Shown: one piece after another, positions 26,238 to 36,119 of the stretch
Layout: every line of letters starts with the position of its first letter
Numbering within the stretch: position 1 is the first letter of the stretch
Source: Halorussus sp. MSC15.2
GTDB lineage: Archaea; Halobacteriota; Halobacteria; Halobacteriales; Haladaptataceae
Assembly: GCF_010747475.1 (NCBI RefSeq)
Contig: NZ_VSLZ01000001.1
Span: 868,001 to 932,000 of the forward strand
Reading direction: 5' to 3'
Length of the DNA stretch: 64,000 nucleotides
Position numbers and translations under genes: made by a program
Notes under the pieces: generated by a model
Seen by the model: only the letters and a program-made list of their open reading frames with translations
Told to the model about the DNA's origin: nothing
The model's database searches: none

Positions 26238-27356
26238 TCACTCCCCCTCGTCTTCCTGCACGAGCACGTCGGGACACTCTATCACGGCGTCGTAGTCGTA
26301 GGCGTCCACGGCGGTCGTGGGCCACCGCCCGGTGTCGGTCAGCACCTCGAACCCATCTTCGGTTACCAGCACGGTGTCCTCGCTCTTCGCGCCCTGCACG
26401 GTCGGGTTCCACGCGTAGGCCATGGGCGTCGTGACTTCGGCCGACTCGGCCATCTCGGGCGCGGCTATCCACTCTCGGCCCGCGAACCCGGCCGCGCCGC
26501 CCTGATGGTGGCGCTCCCACTCGTCGGCGTGACCGAGGTGTTCGTAGGCGGCCTGAATCGCCTGAAAGACGCCGGTCGGGTCGCCCGACAGGCCGGATAT
26601 CGCCTGTGTCGCGCCGAGCGCGGTCACCGCCACGATGCGGGCGGCGTGGTGGCGCTCGCCGAGTTCGTTGAGGTCGGCGTCGTCCATCTCCGACTCGAAC
26701 GCGACGGTCCGGGTCGTGCTGGCGTGGAGTCCGTGGCGCTCGGCCGTGACCGAGACCAGCGCGTACTCGCCAAGTTCGGCGTCGGTCGGCGTGTAGTGGC
26801 GGTACTTTCCGGCGCGTTCGGAACCGCCGACCAGCGCCACGGGGGCCTCGATGCCGCGGGCCGAGAGCGCGACCCGGAGCGCGGAGGCCACCTCCGACTC
26901 CGTGTCGCCGGGTTGGAGTTCCCGGCAGACCGCTTCGACCGCCTCGGCGGTCTCCCGACCGAGTTCCCGGTAGTTCTCGACGTCCTCGTCGGTGAGCGGT
27001 TGCCGAAGCGGCGAGGCGTCAACCGACTGCAGGCCGGGCGCGTCGAAGTCCGCCGCGGCGGGGTCGGGACTGCGGTCCGCGACCGCTTCGCCCAGCGACT
27101 GGCGGTACCAGTCGAACTCGGTGACCGGAACGTCCTCGGGGAGTTCCTCGTCGCGGAGGCGGTCGGCCTCGATGTTGTTCGTCACGACTTCGAGTCCGTC
27201 GCCGTCGTAGCCCACCGCGGCGACTCCCGCGTCGCCCTCGCGGTCCACGACGTTGCTCCCGCCGGTCAACCACGCGAACGAGTTCGGCCGGGCGAACCAG
27301 ACTGCTTCGAGGTCGTTCTCCGCGAGGTAGGCGTCGAGGCGCTCCTGTTTGGTCAT
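26238..27356 (-). CDS. M24-fold (creatinase/aminopeptidase P-like) protein with degenerate metal site
   Basis: 372 residues from ATG 27356. The N-terminal about 150 residues are a creatinase-type domain ([13 protein letters not shown]), and the C-terminal half is pita-bread fold. The five metal ligands of M24 peptidases are mostly lost: the usual D-x-G...SD-x-TRT is ASTTRTVAF, the usual HGxGH is HHQGGAAGF, and the first Glu region reads AWNPTVQGA. Only the last acidic site ([11 protein letters not shown]) looks normal. So it may bind a ligand without hydrolysing peptides. It is divergent from ctaA. Confidence 0.8.
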   Translation of the reverse strand: MTKQERLDAYLAENDLEAVWFARPNSFAWLTGGSNVVDREGDAGVAAVGYDGDGLEVVTNNIEADRLRDEELPEDVPVTEFDWYRQSLGEAVADRSPDPAAADFDAPGLQSVDASPLRQPLTDEDVENYRELGRETAEAVEAVCRELQPGDTESEVASALRVALSARGIEAPVALVGGSERAGKYRHYTPTDAELGEYALVSVTAERHGLHASTTRTVAFESEMDDADLNELGERHHAARIVAVTALGATQAISGLSGDPTGVFQAIQAAYEHLGHADEWERHHQGGAAGFAGREWIAAPEMAESAEVTTPMAYAWNPTVQGAKSEDTVLVTEDGFEVLTDTGRWPTTAVDAYDYDAVIECPDVLVQEDEGE

Positions 27357-27567
27357 GTCTGGTCGGTCGTCGCCGACGGCCTTGAAGCAGGTGGATTCGG
27401 TAGTTCGCGGGACGGTCCGTTCTCGCGTCGCCGACTGCCTCTCGGGGTCGAACGCCGTCTCGCGTCGAATCGCCGAGGCGCAGTCGAACAGACCTAAGTG
27501 CGACCGGCCGAAAGCACCGCTAAGGGGAGTTCCAACCGTGCAAACCCACACACTCAGACGCTCGTCG

Positions 27568-27574
27568 GGAGGTG
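27568..27574 (+). promoter_or_regulatory. Shine-Dalgarno site of the CtaA-like gene
   Basis: GGAGGTG, complementary to the 3' end of haloarchaeal 16S rRNA, 7 bases before ATG 27582. It marks this ATG as the start and implies a leadered transcript. Confidence 0.65.
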
Positions 27575-27581
27575 CCCGCTG

Positions 27582-28058
27582 ATGGTCCGGTTCCGACACC
27601 TCGCGGCCGTCACGACCGGTCTGACGTTCGCGCTCATCCTGCTCGGCGTCTACACCGCCGCGATGGGCGCGGGATTGTCCTGTTCGGCCCAGTGGCCGTT
27701 CTGTGACGGCGGCCTGATTCCGCAGACGTTCCCGAGTTTCGTCGAGTGGTTCCACCGCCTGATAGCGATGATAACCGGGTTCTTCATCCTCGGCACCGCC
27801 GTCGGGTCGTGGAAGTACACCGGCGAGAAGCGCATCCGCGGCGCGGCGACCCTCGCGCTGGCGGTCACGCCGATTCAGGTCGTCCTCGGCGGTGCGACGG
27901 TCTTCGTCTACACGCCGCTCGTGCAGGTCGCTCACCACACGGCCGCGCTGATAATCTTCGGTGCGCTTCTGGCGACGACGCTGTGGTCCTACGAGGCCGA
28001 GCGCGCGCCCGACGCTCGCGGGGCCGACTCGACGACCGGTTATCCGACCGACGACTGA
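27582..28058 (+). CDS. ctaA: Half-size heme A synthase-like protein (CtaA/COX15)
   Basis: 158 residues with four transmembrane helices, half the eight-helix length of bacterial CtaA. The conserved histidines are present in VEWFHRLIAM and VQVAHHTAAL, and a Cys pair, GLSCSAQWPFCDGG, lies in the first extracellular loop as in CtaA. Heme A synthase oxidises heme O to heme A for terminal oxidases. Archaeal half-size CtaA is thought to work as a dimer. The start is fixed by a Shine-Dalgarno sequence. Confidence 0.82.
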   Translation: MVRFRHLAAVTTGLTFALILLGVYTAAMGAGLSCSAQWPFCDGGLIPQTFPSFVEWFHRLIAMITGFFILGTAVGSWKYTGEKRIRGAATLALAVTPIQVVLGGATVFVYTPLVQVAHHTAALIIFGALLATTLWSYEAERAPDARGADSTTGYPTDD

Positions 28059-28148
28059 CGCTCATTTTAGCGGCTCTGTTCTCCGAATTCGGACGTTTCG
28101 AGCCAACGTTATGTAGTATCGTGTAGTCGTGAACTTGGGGGAAAACAC

Positions 28149-29060
28149 ATGGACATCGACAGGCGGTCGTTTGTCAAGGGGAGTGCAGGAATCGTCGGCG
28201 GTCTCTCTCTGGGAGGACTCGCCGGAGCGCAGGACGAGGGAGTCGTTCGCATCGGGTCGGACATCCCGTACAAACCGTTCGAGTATCGGACGCAGAGCGG
28301 CGATTTGACGGGCTTCGACGTGGACCTCGCGGAGGCCATCTTTCAGGGGCAGATGGACCGGGACTACGAGTTCGTCCAGACCGGATTCGACACCATCATC
28401 CCGAGTCTGAACAACGGGAACTTCCGCATCATCATGTCGGCGATGACTATCAACGAGCAGCGCGACCAGCAGGTCGATTTCTCGGAGCCGTACTTCATCG
28501 CCTACCAGACGGTGGCGATACTGAAGGGGAGCGACATCCAGAGCGTCGAGGACCTGAAGGGGAAGACGGTGGCCGTCCAGAAGGGCACCACCGGCGAGGC
28601 GGCCGCCCAGCAACTCAAGAAGCGGTTCGGCGGCGACCTCAACATCGACAGCTACGACCAGATACCCGGGGCGTTCAACGCGCTCCTGAACAACCAGGCC
28701 GTCGCGGTCATCAACGACAACGCCGTGAATCTGCAGTACGCGGACGAGCGCGACAGCATCGTGATGCTCGAAGGGGAGGGACAGGCGGCCCAGGAGTTCG
28801 AGAACGCGCCGCCCTACCTCACGCTGACGGTCGAACGGTACGGCATCGCGTTCCGGGAGGACGACGACGAGTTCCGCCAGCGGGTCAACGAAGCACTGAA
28901 CGCGGTCATCGGGAGCGGTCAGTACGCGGAGATTTACAAGGAGTACTTCACCGGCGAACCGCCGCAGGCGATACTCTCGCGTGCACGCCCGGCACCGGGG
29001 ACGACCACGGCCGACGGGACCGCCGGTAACGCGACCGACACGACCACCAACGGCGGGTAA
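28149..29060 (+). CDS. Polar amino-acid ABC transporter substrate-binding protein
   Basis: 303 residues with a Tat signal (IDRRSFVKGSAG, R5-R6) and a soluble periplasmic-binding type II fold (family 3): IPYKPFEYR near the start, GFDVDLAEAIF, and LKGKTVAVQKGTTGEAAA. The Thr-rich C-terminal tail may be a linker. It delivers amino acids such as glutamate or glutamine-like polar substrates. First gene of an operon with the permease (6-base gap) and ATPase genes. Confidence 0.85.
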   Translation: MDIDRRSFVKGSAGIVGGLSLGGLAGAQDEGVVRIGSDIPYKPFEYRTQSGDLTGFDVDLAEAIFQGQMDRDYEFVQTGFDTIIPSLNNGNFRIIMSAMTINEQRDQQVDFSEPYFIAYQTVAILKGSDIQSVEDLKGKTVAVQKGTTGEAAAQQLKKRFGGDLNIDSYDQIPGAFNALLNNQAVAVINDNAVNLQYADERDSIVMLEGEGQAAQEFENAPPYLTLTVERYGIAFREDDDEFRQRVNEALNAVIGSGQYAEIYKEYFTGEPPQAILSRARPAPGTTTADGTAGNATDTTTNGG

Positions 29061-29066
29061 TCCCAG

Positions 29067-29984
29067 ATGGCGGAGACGTACGCCGAGGAGCGCAGTGGCG
29101 AAGCCGCGGCCGACGAGGGACTCCTGACCGACGAGCGCGTCAAGTTGGCCGGGATGGCGGTGGCGCTCGTGTTCACCGCGGTCATCCTCGGATTCATCGC
29201 GCTCATCCTGTTGGAGTACGTGAACTACGACCTGCTGTTCTCGGTGGTGCCCCGGTTCGTCGTCGCGTTCGTCCGCGTGGTGATAGTGGTCGTCATCTCC
29301 AGCGTCCTCGCGGTTACCGCCGGGGTGTTCGTGGGACTGGGCCGGGTGTCACGCACCTCGATTACGCACTCCATCGCCACCGCGTACGTCCAGTTCTTCA
29401 GGGGGACGCCGCTCCTCTTCCAGTTGTTCATCATCTACCTCGGCATCCCGTCGCTGTGGCCGCCGGGGGAGTTCCCGATTTCGGAGGGGTACGTCGTGGC
29501 TCCGGCGGTCTTCGTCGTGGACTGGACGTTCATCACGGCGGTCGTCGCGCTGACGCTGAACCACGCCGCGTACGTCGGCGAGGCGGTGAAGGGCGGCATC
29601 AACGCGGTCCCGGAGGGGCAGATGGAGGCCGCCCGGTCGCTCGGGATGTCGTACGTCGATTCGATGCGGGAGATAATCCTGCCACAGGCGTGGCGCAACG
29701 CGCTGGCGGCTATCGGTAACGACCAAGTCATTCTGGTCAAGGACACGTCGCTGCTGACAGTCATCGCGTTCCCCGAGATAATCACCGTGTTCCGGGAGAT
29801 AAACTCGAACCAGTTCGACGCGTGGACGCCCATCGTCCTCGTCGCGGTGACGTACCTCGCCATCACGCTCCCGCTGATGCGGACCGTCCAGTACCTCGAA
29901 GACCGCGCCGAGTGGGGGACCGGCGACGACGACGAGGCGTCCGGCGGACTGCGCGAGCGGTTCGGGTGGGGTGAGCGCCGATGA
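29067..29984 (+). CDS. Polar amino-acid ABC transporter permease
   Basis: 305 residues with about five transmembrane helices. The HisM/GlnP-type motif [20 protein letters not shown], which contacts the ATPase, is near residue 185, and [15 protein letters not shown] follows. The N- and C-terminal tails are acidic. Its stop overlaps the next ATG (ATGA). Confidence 0.88.
   Translation: MAETYAEERSGEAAADEGLLTDERVKLAGMAVALVFTAVILGFIALILLEYVNYDLLFSVVPRFVVAFVRVVIVVVISSVLAVTAGVFVGLGRVSRTSITHSIATAYVQFFRGTPLLFQLFIIYLGIPSLWPPGEFPISEGYVVAPAVFVVDWTFITAVVALTLNHAAYVGEAVKGGINAVPEGQMEAARSLGMSYVDSMREIILPQAWRNALAAIGNDQVILVKDTSLLTVIAFPEIITVFREINSNQFDAWTPIVLVAVTYLAITLPLMRTVQYLEDRAEWGTGDDDEASGGLRERFGWGERR
29968..29974 (+). 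promoter_or_regulatory. Shine-Dalgarno site of the first ABC ATPase
   Basis: GGGGTGA lies 6 bases before ATG 29981, inside the end of the permease gene. Confidence 0.45.
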
Positions 29985-30754
29985 GCGACACGGACGAGGT
30001 GACGACCGACGACCTCGCGGCCGGTCAACCGATGGTCGAGTTCGACGGCGTGGACAAGTTCTTCGGGAGCGCCCACGTCCTCAAGGACATCGACCTCGCG
30101 GTCGAGGAACAGGAGGTCGTGGTCATCGTCGGCCCGAGCGGGAGCGGGAAGTCCACGCTCCTGCGCTGTGTCAACCGACTCGAAGAGATTCAGGACGGCG
30201 AGGTTCGCATCGCGGGGGAGGCCATCACCGCGCCCGGCGTGGACGTGAATCGGCTCCGTCAGAAGGTCGGGATGGTGTTCCAGCACTTCAACCTCTTCCC
30301 GCACAAGACGTCGCTGCAGAACGTCACGCTCGCACCGGTTCGGGTCCGCGGTCTCTCGAAGGCCGACGCCCGCCAACGCGGCGAGGACCTGCTCGGGGAG
30401 GTCGGTCTCGGCGACCAACTGGACTCGTTCCCCGCCGAGTTGTCGGGCGGCCAGAAGCAGCGCGTCGCCATCGCCCGTGCGCTGGCGATGGACCCCGACG
30501 TGATGCTGTTCGACGAGGTGACGAGCGCGCTCGACCCCGAACTCGTCGGCGAGGTGTTGGGCGTCATGCGGGGTCTCGCCGAGGAGGGGATGACGATGCT
30601 GGTCGTGACCCACGAGATGGGGTTCGCCCGGGAGGTCGGCGACCGGGTGGTGCTGATGTCGGAGGGCCGCATCGTCGAGGAGGGGCCTCCCGACGAGTTC
30701 TTCGACCATCCCGAGACCGACCGAGCCAAGCGGTTTCTCCAGCGAGTGCTGTAG
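29981..30754 (+). CDS. Polar amino-acid ABC transporter ATP-binding protein
   Basis: 257 residues. Walker [10 protein letters not shown] (51-59), signature [15 protein letters not shown] (about 155), Walker [13 protein letters not shown], and the switch His in [12 protein letters not shown]. The Val in DEVTSALD is common in the GlnQ/OccP branch. It powers the importer formed with the preceding permease and binding protein. Confidence 0.9.
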   Translation: MSDTDEVTTDDLAAGQPMVEFDGVDKFFGSAHVLKDIDLAVEEQEVVVIVGPSGSGKSTLLRCVNRLEEIQDGEVRIAGEAITAPGVDVNRLRQKVGMVFQHFNLFPHKTSLQNVTLAPVRVRGLSKADARQRGEDLLGEVGLGDQLDSFPAELSGGQKQRVAIARALAMDPDVMLFDEVTSALDPELVGEVLGVMRGLAEEGMTMLVVTHEMGFAREVGDRVVLMSEGRIVEEGPPDEFFDHPETDRAKRFLQRVL

Positions 30755-30999
30755 CGGTCGCTCCCGCCGATTTAGGTCGGCACTCCGGCGACCCGCCGGT
30801 CCTCACCGGCAACTGGCCGCGTCGCCCGTGGCCGTAACTCGTCGCCCGCCGCGTCGAGTTCTTCGACCGAGGCGTTGAAAATAGTGACAAATAACCTACT
30901 TTTATCGGGGAAATTACGGGACGGGAGCCGTTTTTTGCAAGTTCGAGTGGTAAAATGGGTGGGAAAGGTTCAAAAGAGTAGTCTCCCTCCTATGGCAGT

Positions 31000-31810
31000 A
31001 TGGAACGCAGAACTTCCGTCGACATGGACCGTCGTACCTACGTGAAGGTCGTCGGTGCGAGCAGTGTCGCAGGCCTGACTGGAACCGCGGGATGTATCGG
31101 TAGCATCACCGGTTCCAGCGGCGGCAAGAAACTGACCGCCGGTACCGCGCCCGGGTTCCCCCCCGTTCGAGATGAAGCAGGGCGGCGAACTCGTCGGCTT
31201 CGACATCGACCTTCTCGAAGCCGTCGTCTCCGAGAGCGAGTACACGCTGTCGGGATGGGAGGAGTTCGAGTTCAAGGGACTCATGCCCGCACTCAGTAGC
31301 GAGAAAATCGACGTCATCGCGGGCGCGATGACCATCAACGAGAAGCGCGACAAGAAAATCGACTTCTCGAACCCCTACTACAGCGCCGACCAGTCGATTC
31401 TCGTGCGCAAGGGCGGCGACTTCTCGCCCTCGAAACTCGACGACTTCTCGGGTCATCCCATCGGTGCCCAGAAGGGAACCACGGGCGAGGGCATCATCAA
31501 GGACGAACTCATCGCGAAGGGCAAACTGAACGAGTCGAACTACAACTCCTACGGAAGCTACGTGCTCGCGGTCGAGGACCTCGTGAACGGCAACATCGAC
31601 GCCATCGTCATCGACAAGCCGGTCGCCAAGACGTTCCAGAGTGAACGCGACGTCTCCATCGCGTTCACCTACGAGACCGGCGAACAGTACGGCTTCGGCG
31701 TGCGTCAGGGCGACAGCGAGGTTCAGAAGGCCCTCAACACCGGTCTCAAGGCCGTTCGCGATAGCGGCAAGTACGCCGAAATCCGTAACAAGTGGTTCAG
31801 CGACTCGTAG
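31000..31810 (+). pseudogene. Substrate-binding protein of a second amino-acid transporter, frameshifted
   Basis: The N-terminal part begins at ATG 31000 or 31024. It has a Tat lipoprotein signal (DRRTYVKVVG with lipobox TAGC) and runs to PGFPP. The rest (FEMKQGGELVGFDIDL onward, ending at the TAG at 31808) is in a different frame. A run of seven C at 31158-31164 holds one C too many; with six, the two parts join as APGFPPFEMKQGG. Homopolymer sequencing error and true phase-off mutation are both possible. The family 3 solute-binding signatures FDIDLLEAVV and GAQKGTTGEG are present. Confidence 0.82.
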
Positions 31811-31814
31811 AGCC

Positions 31815-32489
31815 GTGTTGACTCCGCTACTGTCGGCCGACTGGACGTTCGTCGTCGAGAACCTGCCGTACCTGTTCGGCGGGATAGTGCTGACTATCGC
31901 GCTGACGGCCGCCAGTATCCTGCTCGGCTTCCTCGCCGGATTCCCGGCGGGGACCGTCGAGGTGTACGGCGGCCGGTACGCCAGCGGCGCGGTCGAGAAC
32001 GTCGGCGTCGTCCTCCGGGGCACGCCCATCGTCGTCATCCTGCTGTTCGCCTACTTCGGCACGCCCATCGAGAGCGCCTTCGTCGCGGCCGTCCTCGGTC
32101 TCGGACTGCGGAGCGGGGCCTACCAGTCCCAGATATTCCGGGGTGCGATTCAGAGCATCGACGAGGGCCAGATGGAGGCCGCTCGCGCCGTCGGGATGTC
32201 CCGATTCGAGGCGATTCGTCACGTCGTCGTCCCGCAGGCGCTCCGCCGGTCGATTCCGGGGTTCCAGAACGAGTTCACTATCGTTCTCAAGGACACGAGC
32301 GTCGCGTTCGCTATCGGTCTCTCCGAACTGCTGACCCGAAGTAACGACCTGTTCGTTCAGAACACGAACGCCGTGCTGGAGGTCATCCTGTTCGCCAGCG
32401 CGGTGTACTTCGTGCTGACGTTCGCCACGAACCGGACGTTGGATTACGTCGGCAACGTCTTCGCGATTCCCACTGGTGATTCCACATGA
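31815..32489 (+). CDS. Amino-acid ABC transporter permease
   Basis: 224 residues. The start is GTG at 31815, four bases after the binding-protein stop; TTG at 31818 is an alternative. Helices and the motif [20 protein letters not shown] identify it as a HisQ/M-type permease. It overlaps the following ATPase gene by 4 bases. It is the first of two permeases in this operon, likely forming a heterodimer. Confidence 0.82.
   Translation: MLTPLLSADWTFVVENLPYLFGGIVLTIALTAASILLGFLAGFPAGTVEVYGGRYASGAVENVGVVLRGTPIVVILLFAYFGTPIESAFVAAVLGLGLRSGAYQSQIFRGAIQSIDEGQMEAARAVGMSRFEAIRHVVVPQALRRSIPGFQNEFTIVLKDTSVAFAIGLSELLTRSNDLFVQNTNAVLEVILFASAVYFVLTFATNRTLDYVGNVFAIPTGDST
32475..32480 (+). promoter_or_regulatory. 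Shine-Dalgarno site of the second ABC ATPase
   Basis: GGTGAT lies 5 bases before ATG 32486, in the end of the permease gene. Confidence 0.45.
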
Positions 32490-33235
32490 GTCTGCTACGC
32501 GTCGAGAATCTCTCGAAGAGTTACGGTGACGAACGCGTCCTCCGAGACGTGAGCTTCGAAATGGACCGGGGCGACGTCGAAGTCGTCGTCGGCCCGAGCG
32601 GGAGCGGGAAGTCCACGCTCTTGCGGTGCGTCAATCGCCTCACGGAGTACGACTCCGGCGACATCTACCTCGACGGGGACAGTACGACGGGTCCCGACGC
32701 GGACGTGAACGAACTTCGGCGAGACGTCGGGATGGTGTTTCAGGACTTCAACCTGTTCGCGCACCTGACCGCCCGCAAGAACATCACGCTCGGTCTCCGG
32801 CGAGTCAAGGGTCTCTCCAAGGAGGAAGCGCGGAGCGTTGCCGACGAACACCTCGATATGGTCGGACTCGCACCGCAGGCCGACTCCTACCCGGCCGAAC
32901 TCTCGGGCGGCCAGAAACAGCGGGTCGGCATCGCCCGTGCGCTGGCGATGGACCCCAAACTGATGCTGTTCGACGAACCGACCAGCGCGCTCGACCCCGA
33001 ACTCATCGGCGAGGTGGTCGGCGTGATGCGCGAACTGGTCGAGCGCGGGATGACGATGCTGGTCGTGACCCACGAGATGGGGTTCGCTCGGTCGGCGGCC
33101 AGCACCGTCACCTTCCTCGAAGAGGGTAATATCGTCGAGCGCGGTCCGCCGGAACAGTTGTTCGAGAACCCCGAGAAGGCGCGGACCGAGGAGTTCCTCG
33201 GTCGCCTCGACGAGGTCCACGGCGACCATGAGTGA
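32486..33235 (+). CDS. Amino-acid ABC transporter ATP-binding protein
   Basis: 249 residues. Walker [10 protein letters not shown] (36-44), [27 protein letters not shown] and [11 protein letters not shown]. Highly similar to the ATPase of the first operon (the stretch around Walker A is almost the same), which points to duplication of the whole transporter cassette. It overlaps the next permease by 8 bases. Confidence 0.9.
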   Translation: MSLLRVENLSKSYGDERVLRDVSFEMDRGDVEVVVGPSGSGKSTLLRCVNRLTEYDSGDIYLDGDSTTGPDADVNELRRDVGMVFQDFNLFAHLTARKNITLGLRRVKGLSKEEARSVADEHLDMVGLAPQADSYPAELSGGQKQRVGIARALAMDPKLMLFDEPTSALDPELIGEVVGVMRELVERGMTMLVVTHEMGFARSAASTVTFLEEGNIVERGPPEQLFENPEKARTEEFLGRLDEVHGDHE

Positions 33236-34208
33236 CGTCACTCGCCGCGCGACGGCGGCCCCGCGCTGGCGCTCGTACGGACTCCGCCAGTGGCTCGGCG
33301 TCGCGGCCGCGGCGCTGTTCTGGGGATGGCTCGTCTTCCGGTGGGTCAACGACCTGCTGCTCGGCGGGACCGTCGTTCCGCGCGGCCAGTCGCTAATTCC
33401 CGCCGAGACGTTCGCCGGAGTCGCCAGTTCGCTGTCGGCGACGGCCGACGCGCTCGGCGTCCTCGGCTGGCCGCTCTCGCAGGTCGCTGGGTTGTTCTCG
33501 TTCGTCGCGACCGGCGCGTCGGCGCTGCCCGCGTTGGCGGAGGGAGCGTGGCTGACCGTCGTACTGACCGTCACCACCATCGCGTTGGGGTTCGTCATCG
33601 CCGTTCCGCTCGCGGTCGCGCGTGTCTACGGCGAGAAGACGGCGTGGCTCTCGCTCGGGTACACCGAACTCATCCGCGGGACGCCGCTGCTGGCCCAACT
33701 GTTCGTCCTCTACTACGGTATGGGGCTGTCGGCGTGGATACGCGAACTCCCCCTCGTCGGCGTCGGCATCGTCCCCGGGCAGGCCGTCTGGGTCGCCATC
33801 ATCGGCTTCACCATCAACGGCTCGGCCTACCAGTCGGAGTACATCCGGGCGGCCATCGAGGGCGTCGATTCCGGACAGTTGACCGCGGCCCGCGCCGTCG
33901 GGATGTCGAAACTCGCGGGAATTCGATACGTCGTTCTGCCGCAGGGGCTTCGCTACGCCATCCCGGGCTGGTCGAACGAACTGGTCTACCTCATCAAGTA
34001 CTCGTCGCTGGCGGCGTTCATCACCGTGCCCGAACTGTTCGAGCGCGCCGACGCCATCGCGTCGGAGACGTTCGAGTTCACCACGATGTACGCGTTCGCC
34101 GCGCTGCTCTACCTCGGTCTCGTCCTCTCGGCGTCGAAGGTGATGTCGGCGGTGGAACGGCGGTTCGCCATCCCCGGCATCGGCAACGTCGAGGGCCGGG
34201 ACCGGTAA
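33228..34208 (+). CDS. Amino-acid ABC transporter permease (second subunit)
   Basis: 326 residues, longer than the first permease, with an extended N-terminus containing an extra hydrophobic helix (about 20-40). The permease core has ELIRGTPLLAQLFVLYYG and the cytoplasmic motif SGQLTAARAVGMSKLAG. Last gene of the operon SBP-permease-ATPase-permease. Confidence 0.86.
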   Translation: MSDVTRRATAAPRWRSYGLRQWLGVAAAALFWGWLVFRWVNDLLLGGTVVPRGQSLIPAETFAGVASSLSATADALGVLGWPLSQVAGLFSFVATGASALPALAEGAWLTVVLTVTTIALGFVIAVPLAVARVYGEKTAWLSLGYTELIRGTPLLAQLFVLYYGMGLSAWIRELPLVGVGIVPGQAVWVAIIGFTINGSAYQSEYIRAAIEGVDSGQLTAARAVGMSKLAGIRYVVLPQGLRYAIPGWSNELVYLIKYSSLAAFITVPELFERADAIASETFEFTTMYAFAALLYLGLVLSASKVMSAVERRFAIPGIGNVEGRDR

Positions 34209-34376
34209 CGACTCGGTCCGGTGGACCCTGTTTCCGTAACCGGACCGACCGACGAGATTCCGATTGCCGATTTTCAATTTCCCGTTTCCGGCCGGTCAAC
34301 GAGCGTGAAATTACCCGTCGATGAAGAATGGCGAGGACGGAACTTCTAATAGACAGTAATAATCACGGGGTAACGC

Positions 34377-36062
34377 ATGGCACTCGAAAGTATCGACGCT
34401 GGTGTGTGGTCGCTCGTCCCCGCCATCCTCGCAATCTCGTTGGCGTGGACGACCCGAGACGCCCTCATCGGGCTGTTCGTCGGCGTAGCGAGTACCGGGC
34501 CGATTTACGGCGCGTTACGGCCTGGCGCGGACGCGGTCGGGGTTCCCCCCGACCTCGTCGGGACGCCCGTAGGCAACGCGCTCGGTGCGCTGTTCGGTCT
34601 CAAGTTGATTCCGACGCTCGTGGCGACCGCGCCGCTGTTCAGCGACGCGTGGTACGTCGAGAACGTCCTGCTCGCCATCTTCGCCATCGGCGGGATGATT
34701 GGCCTGATGATTCGGGCCGGGGCGATTCAGGGCGTGCTGGAGGCCCTCGCCGAACGGGCCGATTCCCCGGCGGACGCCGAGAAGGCGGCCTACATCGCCG
34801 GAGTCGCCGTCCACATCGACGACTACTTCAACTGCTTGGTGGTCGGGTCGATGATGCGCCCGCTGACGGACAAGTACGACGTCTCGCGGGCGAAGTTGGC
34901 CTACTACGTGGACTCGGCGGGGAGTCCGGCCGCCCGCCTCGCGTTCTACTCGACGTGGGGCGCGGCGCTCATCGGCTTCATCGGCGGCGGTCTCACCGAG
35001 GCCCAGCGTCAGAACGTCCTCCCCGAGAACATGGGCGGGTTCGTGCAGGGGACCGGCGAGAGCGCCAGCGCCGTGACCGCCGAAATCTGGCCGCTGTTCT
35101 TCAACAGCCTCTTCTTCGGCTTCTACTCGTGGATAGCGCTCGTCCTCGCGGGTCTCGTCGCGTGGCAGGTCTTCCCCAACATCTTCGGCATGGGGCGCGA
35201 GGAGTCGCGCGCCCGGTCTGGCGGCGGCGTCGTCGGCCCGGACCAAGACCCCATGATATCCGAGGAGATAGACGAGTACGAGATGTCGCCGGCCGCCGAC
35301 CCCGACTGGCGCAACTTCGCCGTCCCGGTCGCTACCATGATTCTGGTCGGTCTCGGCGCGATGTTCTGGCGCGGCAGTCCCGTCGTCACCGTTCCCGGCG
35401 AGACCTCGAACCTCCTGTTCGCGCTCGGCGACTACCAGTTGTTGATTCCGCCCGCGGGACCGTGGGCGTTCAACATCGGCGGCGTCAAACTCGGTCTGGC
35501 GGCCACCGCGGCGCTCGTGGTCGCGGCGGTCCTCTACCGCCTGCGCGGGGACATCCCGAGCAACGACGAGGCGACCGACGCGATGGTCCGCGGGTTCAAG
35601 GGTATCTTCCTCGCGGCGCTCATCCTGACGCTGGCGTCGTCCATCCAGAACAGCGTCACCGTCCTCGGCATCTCCGGGTTCGTCACCGACTGGTTCCGGG
35701 GCGTCCCGGCCGGACTCGTCCCCGTGTTGCTGTTCTTCGCCACCGCGGGCATCAGTTTCGCCGACGGGAGTTCGTGGTCCACCTACGGCATCATGTTCCC
35801 CATCGCCATCCCCGTGGCGTTCACGACCGGCGCGAACCTGCCGCTCGTCCTCGGGGCGGTGTTCAGCGGCGGTATCTTCGGCGACCACTCCTCGCCCATC
35901 AGTGACACCACCGTCCTCGCGTCCTCGACCAGCGGGAGCGACCACCTCGTCCACGTCCGGACCCAGATTCCGTACGCGGTCATCACCGCGACCATCGCGG
36001 CGGTGCTGTTCGTCCTGTTCGGGTACGTCCTCCCGCAGGGCTTCGAGGTCATCCCGTACTGA
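34377..36062 (+). CDS. NhaC-family Na+/H+ antiporter
   Basis: 561 residues, about twelve helices. The family motif GGIFGDHSSPISDTTVLAS is near residue 500, and HIDDYFNCLVVGSMMRP mid-protein. It belongs to a different NhaC branch from the protein encoded at 7145-8596. It has its own promoter region (A/T-rich TTCTAATA about 30 bases upstream of ATG 34377). Confidence 0.85.
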   Translation: MALESIDAGVWSLVPAILAISLAWTTRDALIGLFVGVASTGPIYGALRPGADAVGVPPDLVGTPVGNALGALFGLKLIPTLVATAPLFSDAWYVENVLLAIFAIGGMIGLMIRAGAIQGVLEALAERADSPADAEKAAYIAGVAVHIDDYFNCLVVGSMMRPLTDKYDVSRAKLAYYVDSAGSPAARLAFYSTWGAALIGFIGGGLTEAQRQNVLPENMGGFVQGTGESASAVTAEIWPLFFNSLFFGFYSWIALVLAGLVAWQVFPNIFGMGREESRARSGGGVVGPDQDPMISEEIDEYEMSPAADPDWRNFAVPVATMILVGLGAMFWRGSPVVTVPGETSNLLFALGDYQLLIPPAGPWAFNIGGVKLGLAATAALVVAAVLYRLRGDIPSNDEATDAMVRGFKGIFLAALILTLASSIQNSVTVLGISGFVTDWFRGVPAGLVPVLLFFATAGISFADGSSWSTYGIMFPIAIPVAFTTGANLPLVLGAVFSGGIFGDHSSPISDTTVLASSTSGSDHLVHVRTQIPYAVITATIAAVLFVLFGYVLPQGFEVIPY

Positions 36063-36119
36063 GACCTCGCGCCGTCTCTTTTCGGGACGGCTACGGGACC
36101 GAACCGGCGCTACTGCGGC

